Source: CAYYFX01 sp964571855
Lineage (GTDB): Bacteria; ARS69
Direction of reading: 5' to 3'
DNA length: 64,000 bases
Assembly (NCBI GenBank): GCA_964571855.1
Contig: CAZNDO010000001.1
Coordinates: 186,001 to 250,000 of the forward strand
The stretch's first letter is position 1, and each line of letters starts with the position of its first letter. A program made the position numbers and the translations under genes. Under the pieces are notes generated by a model. The model was given only the letters and a program-made list of their open reading frames with translations, was not told where the DNA came from and ran no database searches. This document shows positions 59,715-64,000 of the stretch, piece after piece.

Positions 59715-61042
59715 CTCCGCCCCTCGCTTTCGTTGCGGAACTGTCCCTTGACCCGACTCCATGTGAACGGCGCCACTCCGATCGTGCCGCACCCCTCTCC
59801 CCAGGCTCCGATCAACTCCGTGCACCCGGGGTGGCCGTGCCCCGGAAGGCAGGGGGACGCGGAGTTCACTCGGAAGTCCTGCGACTCCGGCGCGCAGAAC
59901 AGCGGATCCGCGGGGAGATCCGTGGTAGACAGCGGGAACACGGCGTCCCCGACAGGATTCGCCCAGAAGACGTTGCAGCTCGTCTGGACCGTGCCGGAGA
60001 ACATGCCGACGGCCTCGTCGCCGGTCGAGCCCACGATCACGTTGTTCCGGAGTTCACCGGAACCCTCGACGAAGAATACACAAGACCCCCCGTACGTGCT
60101 GTTCAGCCCCGAGCTGTTCTCCCAGAACGTGTTCCCCAGCACTTGGACGGAGGCGCCCCCGACTCGCATACCACCCGTGAAGAGAGCCGTGTTCCTGACG
60201 AACGTATTGCCGCGGATCCGAATGACAGACTCGCTTCCGCCGGCGCCGATGGCTGCGCCCGACCGAGCCTCGTTTCCCTCGAACCAGCAGTCCTCGATCT
60301 CGACCGTGCTGTAACCGTACACTCCCAACGCCGCTGGGCCGGCCGTAGGGAAGGAGTTATCCAGGAACCGGCATCGACGCACGATCGCGCCGGTCGGATG
60401 CGGGAACGTGAAGTCATATCGGACCTCGATCGCCAGGTCGCGGCAGTTCACGAACTCGCTGTCTTCCAGGATCAGCGTGCCCGAGGTCTGGTTGATCGCG
60501 CTGCCCACGGCCCCGTTGATGTTCTGGAAGAGGCAGCCGTACACCTCAAGATCAGCCCTGACGGTGCCCGCAGCGACCTCGTCTGGAAGGCCCGTTCCTA
60601 GGTCTCGAAACACGCAGTCGCGGATCACGAGACGACCGCCGTGCCCGAAGGTCGCCCCATCCAACCGTGGCGTCGTGCCGGTGATCGTGAAGCCGATGAC
60701 CGTCGCCACACCCGGCTCTCCGAGCGCATACAGCACTTGCGGCGAGCTCACCGACGCGTCCAGGCGGAGCGTCGTACTCGCCGCGCCCGCTTCGGACAGG
60801 AGCGTCACGTCACTTCTGAGGAAGCCCACGGCCTCATACCAGAACCCATCGATCAACTGCCGACTCTCGTAGTCGCTGTACGTGCCCGGTGCGACCAGAA
60901 CCGAGTCGCCCGCTGCGGCGGCGTCCAGCCCGGCGTTGATCGTGGGGTACTCCGAGGGGACGCGGAACACGGCAGCCTCTGTGGCGCTCGCTCCCCCGAG
61001 GAGCGTCGCGACGATCAGCCAAGGAACGCGAAGAGTTGCCAT
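59711..61042 (-). CDS. Secreted right-handed beta-helix protein (NosD/pectate lyase-like)
   Basis: The 443-residue protein has a signal peptide (VPWLIVATLLGGASATEAA), then the typical entry FRVPSEYPTINAGLDAAAAG and GDSVLVAPGTYSD. Successive short turns follow (VIRDCVFRDLGTG, LEVYGCLFQNI, LILEDSEFVNC, VEIEDCWFEGNEARSGAAIG, IRIRGNTFVRN, VQVLGNTFWEN, ELRNNVIVGS), which form a parallel beta-helix. It has no type IX-like C-terminal tail of its own, ending in VKGQFRNESEGRR. It lies between two other secreted-protein genes and is probably extracellular. The gene has noticeably lower GC than its flank. Confidence 0.8.
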   Translation of the reverse strand: MATLRVPWLIVATLLGGASATEAAVFRVPSEYPTINAGLDAAAAGDSVLVAPGTYSDYESRQLIDGFWYEAVGFLRSDVTLLSEAGAASTTLRLDASVSSPQVLYALGEPGVATVIGFTITGTTPRLDGATFGHGGRLVIRDCVFRDLGTGLPDEVAAGTVRADLEVYGCLFQNINGAVGSAINQTSGTLILEDSEFVNCRDLAIEVRYDFTFPHPTGAIVRRCRFLDNSFPTAGPAALGVYGYSTVEIEDCWFEGNEARSGAAIGAGGSESVIRIRGNTFVRNTALFTGGMRVGGASVQVLGNTFWENSSGLNSTYGGSCVFFVEGSGELRNNVIVGSTGDEAVGMFSGTVQTSCNVFWANPVGDAVFPLSTTDLPADPLFCAPESQDFRVNSASPCLPGHGHPGCTELIGAWGEGCGTIGVAPFTWSRVKGQFRNESEGRR

Positions 61043-61053
61043 TGGTGATCTCC

Positions 61054-64000
61054 TCAGCGAATGAGCACGATCTTCCTCACCTGCGTCACGTCCCCTGCGC
61101 GCATCCGTAGGAAGTATACGCCCGCGCTGACCGGCTCTGTGCGCTCGTCGCGTCGATCCCAGGAGACCCGGTAGCGTCCGCCACGGAGGGGCTCGTCCAC
61201 AAGACCGGCGACGCGGCGGCCGGCCACGTCGAATACGTCGACCGTCACGGGTCTCGGCTCGGAGCCCGCAAGCGAGAGGTCGATCTCCGTCCGTCCAGGA
61301 GACGGACTGGGCCCCCGCACCACGATTTCGGTCCGTTCCGGCAGGTTCCCTCCCCCCGGGGCACCCGTCAACGACGCCGATGGGTTCTCCGGATCGACTC
61401 CCCCGGTCGCTCCCCGCGACGCGGCGGAACCGCACCCGGTGGGCGGATCGAACAGCGCTCCGGACACATGGGCGCGCGGGGCGTCCGAGACGTAGCTCTC
61501 CTTCGAGATCCAGCTCCGAATGTGTCCAGGAAGCGTGTGGCGGACTCCGTTCCGCTTCCAGTAGTTCGACTGCGCGCTGAGCGAGTCCGCGGCGTCCTCG
61601 TCGTTCTCGAAGGCGTAGAAGTCCTCGCCGAGGGCGATCAGCTGGTTCGCGCCGACGCTGCCGCTCGGACCCAGCTCCAGCTTCACGGCGTCGTCCGTCC
61701 AGACCACCTGCTGGTCATTCGGTTGGTCGTATGACCCGATCGCGAGCTGGTTCAGCCGGTACCGCACGGACGGCTTCGTCGGCTCGGCGTTGCGGCGGAA
61801 CGTGACCGCACGCGGACTGTTCTGAACCACATTGCAGGTCACCTGGACGTCGATCGCCTGGTCCAGATCGAACCCCGCGCCGTTCCATCCGTCGATGAGG
61901 TTGTCCGTGATCTCGACCTTCCGGACCCCGCTGCCGCACATCCACGTGCCCTTGACTCCGGACCACGTCGCCGATCCCGTGGGCTCGTCGCCACCGGGTC
62001 CGACAAGTGTGTTGGCAGAAACTCTCAGCGTCTCCGGCTGCGCCGTGGTTCCGAGGCAGAATCCGAACTTCCCGCCAGCGTTCTCGACGACGACGGCCGC
62101 GCCGCCTGCGGGACCCTCCATGCCCGCCAGGCGAATCGTGTTCTCCTCGATCGTGGCATCGAGGACGTCGTTGATCACGATCCCGTCCCTGCCCGACAGT
62201 ACATCCAAGGTCGCCGTACCCGTCGTATCCCGGAAGACGGAGCAGCGCCGGATCTCCGGTCCCCAAGTGAAGGAACTCTTCATCCAGATGCCGCGGTCCT
62301 TGAAGTGGTGGATCCGGCAGTCCTCGATCACGGCGTCGCCGTAGTGGAGGGAGAGCGGGGTGGCCGCGTAGCCGATGTCCGCGAAGCGCAGCAGGTGCAT
62401 CGACGCACCCGCCGAGATCCAGTCGAAGAAGATCCCACCCCACTCGTCTCCGGCGGTCGTCTCGGTGTCTCCCGGGATCTCCACGGGCTCGAAGCGGATC
62501 GGGGAGAAGGAGTCCGCGACGCCATGCAGCCTCCCATGCACGACGAGATCGACCCTTCCGGCATGCAGGAGCGCGCCCGGGGAACCGATGTCCGAGCCGG
62601 TTCGCGTGACGGGCGCCGCCTTGATCACGCTGCCCGGCGTCAGGATCCAAGCGCCTCCATACGGGAGGTAGACATCCGTGGAGTCCAGGACGATGTGGCA
62701 GTCCTGGACGATGTTCGAGAACGTGACACCGTCGAGCGAGGGGGCACCGGTCTGCCGAATGGCGATGCCCTGCGTCGCGTCCCGGATCTCGGTCCCCTTG
62801 ATGAAGGAGTTCGTGGTGAACCCGTAGCCGGACGGCGCCGCGGCAAGGTCGAAGAGGACGCCAGCCCAGTCCCCGGCCTGTCCGCTCGCTGCGCCGAAGG
62901 TCATGTCCTGCAGCGCATCTCCCTGTGCGTCCAGACTGCCTTGCACGATGATCTCGACCCTCGCCGCGTCTCGTCCCTGGTTGGCGGCGTCGGGGTACTC
63001 CGCTGCCACGCTCAGCAGCCCGGCCAGCTCCCACGACTCGCCACTGCCGACCTTGATGTCCCGGTCCAGCAGGACGTCGGGGTTGCCGGCGGTGACGTCC
63101 GTGACCGTCAGGTGTAGGAGGTCGGCACGCCCCCCGACGAGGGCGATCGGCTGATCGGCTCCCTGGATCTCCACATGCTCGAGCCGGCTGTCGAGTCCGG
63201 CGGAAAAGCGGATGCCGCCCCACTCACCAGCACCGCCGCCCCCGCGGTAGGGCGCGAATCTGATGGGGTCGTATGCCGTGCCGACGGCGATGAGCCGCCC
63301 GCTCACGATCAGGTCCACCTTCTCCGAGCCGGCGCCTGCCTCCGCGAGGATCCGCGTACCCGGCTCGATGGTCAGCGTCTTCCCCGCCTGCACCTCGAAG
63401 TCCGAGTCCAAGTAGACCAGTCCCGACCACGTCACGTCCGTGCCCTTCAGCGTGTCCGCGATCGCGTGGCCCGTCCGCACCCAGACCTCGTAGTCGTCGT
63501 CCGACCCGGCCACCGGGAAGTCGTCGTCCGCGCTGATCCAAGCGACGCGAACCGTGTCTCCCCGCGCAACGTAGACCGGCCGCCCGGAGGTGGTTCGCCG
63601 TTCCGGCACCACCTCGGTGGGCGTCGACCAACTGTCGGGATTCATCGGGCTCCGCGAGAACGTGTGGTAGATGCGCGTCGTGTCGTCGGGCGCCCACGCC
63701 TGCCCAACCTCGTTGGGCCCGCCTCGCGGCTCTTGGTACATCACGTGGAACGTTCCGGATCCGCCGTCGACGAACAACGTCACTCCGCGCGACTGCACTC
63801 CGTCATCCGGCGACACCTGGACGGGGTCTTCCCAGTCGAAGGGGGTCACCGAGAGGTCGAGCCGGCTGAGGAAGACCTCCACGATCCCGGTGGCAGAGTC
63901 CGGCGCCACGAACGAGTAGTAGAGGTACGGTCCCGGCAGGAGCGCCACATCGCTCTCGTCCAGGCCGAGGTCGGGCTCCAGCAATGCCGGCGTCCATTCG
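61054..64000 (-). CDS. Large secreted beta-helix protein with FlgD-Ig/type IX-like C-terminal domain (5' end outside window)
   Basis: The frame is open to the window edge (at least 982 residues), so the start is missing. The sequence is rich in beta-helix repeats (LTIEPGTRILAEAGAG, LIVSGRLIAVGTAYDPIRF, GGIRFSAGLDSRLEHVEI, VHGRLHGVADSFSPIRFEP), with a final stretch VDVFDVAGRRVAGLVDEPL, VSWDRRDERTEPVSAGVYFL and RKIVLIR, the FlgD-Ig-like sorting tail found in the propeller protein at 23276-25498. It is probably secreted to or anchored at the outside. It is followed by two shorter secreted proteins in the same transcription direction. Confidence 0.8.
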   Translation of the reverse strand, partial: EWTPALLEPDLGLDESDVALLPGPYLYYSFVAPDSATGIVEVFLSRLDLSVTPFDWEDPVQVSPDDGVQSRGVTLFVDGGSGTFHVMYQEPRGGPNEVGQAWAPDDTTRIYHTFSRSPMNPDSWSTPTEVVPERRTTSGRPVYVARGDTVRVAWISADDDFPVAGSDDDYEVWVRTGHAIADTLKGTDVTWSGLVYLDSDFEVQAGKTLTIEPGTRILAEAGAGSEKVDLIVSGRLIAVGTAYDPIRFAPYRGGGGAGEWGGIRFSAGLDSRLEHVEIQGADQPIALVGGRADLLHLTVTDVTAGNPDVLLDRDIKVGSGESWELAGLLSVAAEYPDAANQGRDAARVEIIVQGSLDAQGDALQDMTFGAASGQAGDWAGVLFDLAAAPSGYGFTTNSFIKGTEIRDATQGIAIRQTGAPSLDGVTFSNIVQDCHIVLDSTDVYLPYGGAWILTPGSVIKAAPVTRTGSDIGSPGALLHAGRVDLVVHGRLHGVADSFSPIRFEPVEIPGDTETTAGDEWGGIFFDWISAGASMHLLRFADIGYAATPLSLHYGDAVIEDCRIHHFKDRGIWMKSSFTWGPEIRRCSVFRDTTGTATLDVLSGRDGIVINDVLDATIEENTIRLAGMEGPAGGAAVVVENAGGKFGFCLGTTAQPETLRVSANTLVGPGGDEPTGSATWSGVKGTWMCGSGVRKVEITDNLIDGWNGAGFDLDQAIDVQVTCNVVQNSPRAVTFRRNAEPTKPSVRYRLNQLAIGSYDQPNDQQVVWTDDAVKLELGPSGSVGANQLIALGEDFYAFENDEDAADSLSAQSNYWKRNGVRHTLPGHIRSWISKESYVSDAPRAHVSGALFDPPTGCGSAASRGATGGVDPENPSASLTGAPGGGNLPERTEIVVRGPSPSPGRTEIDLSLAGSEPRPVTVDVFDVAGRRVAGLVDEPLRGGRYRVSWDRRDERTEPVSAGVYFLRMRAGDVTQVRKIVLIR

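Noticed and set aside
1..64000. tRNA, rRNA, CRISPR arrays, insertion sequences or transposase genes
   Set aside because: I looked for T-arm-like motifs, direct-repeat arrays and transposase signatures on both strands and saw none that I could support.

Overview
The window is gene-dense, very GC-rich DNA (visibly around 70% G+C) from a diderm bacterium. The features that place it are lipoprotein signals, an OmpH/Skp-like periplasmic protein, a Wza-like outer-membrane polysaccharide export protein, a TonB-type C-terminal domain, a PorX/PorY-like signalling pair, and two secreted proteins ending in the FlgD-Ig/type IX-like C-terminal domain common in the FCB superphylum and in high-GC candidate phyla such as Eisenbacteria or Krumholzibacteriota. 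No rRNA or tRNA is present, so placement below 'FCB-like, high-GC phylum' is inference. Genes are tightly packed, and dozens of neighbours share ATGA, GTGA or TTGA stop/start overlaps, so starts could be refined with some confidence.

Layout. 1-4.3 kb (minus strand): tsaE (cut by the window edge), a PorX-like response regulator with a PglZ phosphatase domain, its PorY-like histidine kinase, and a HemC-fold protein that has lost the catalytic and cofactor residues. 4.3-7.3 kb: a WecA/TagO-like glycosyl-1-phosphate transferase and two nucleotide-sugar enzymes, one a UDP-glucuronate decarboxylase. 7.5-10.5 kb: yqeY, free-methionine-sulfoxide reductase and an acyl-CoA dehydrogenase. 10.4-23.2 kb: an exopolysaccharide locus with glycosyltransferases, an AsnB-type amidotransferase, a Wzy/ligase, a Wzx flippase, a Wzz-type chain-length protein and a Wza-type exporter on the minus strand, and two glycosyltransferases plus a secreted protein on the plus strand. 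23.3-29.1 kb: a beta-propeller surface protein, then an operon ugd-rfbB-yhbY-SDR. Ugd makes the UDP-glucuronate that the decarboxylase at 6.4-7.3 kb converts to UDP-xylose.

29.3-34 kb holds small unknowns, a membrane/TPR protein, a palindrome-rich gap and a CPBP protease. 34.1-42.2 kb is a complete pyrimidine operon, pyrR-pyrB-pyrC-(TPR/TonB lipoprotein)-pyrK-pyrD-pyrF-pyrE, behind a recognisable promoter, PyrR-binding loop and T-run terminator. 42.3-49.5 kb carries a PspC-domain protein, an OmpH/Skp protein, a carbamoyltransferase with an SxtJ partner, a cupin, a DUF3857/transglutaminase-like protein without the usual cysteine, and a threonine/serine dehydratase behind a long structured leader. 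49.9-59.1 kb carries a B3/B4-domain protein, a hydrolase, a GT39-like and an STT3-like membrane glycosyltransferase, a radical SAM protein, a DUF72 protein and a YcbB-type L,D-transpeptidase. 59.2-64 kb has three co-oriented secreted proteins, the last cut by the window edge.

The most unusual signals are non-coding. Two copies of a 215-250 nt foldback element (33873-34122 and 45690-45904) share a roughly 102 nt core that aligns without gaps. They differ by compensatory changes in an internal stem and carry unrelated but self-complementary outer arms, and both lie between convergent gene ends. Separately, the dehydratase leader contains a 13-codon ORF with a 13-nt match to the universal anti-Shine-Dalgarno sequence, two nested hairpins and an intrinsic terminator just before the gene.
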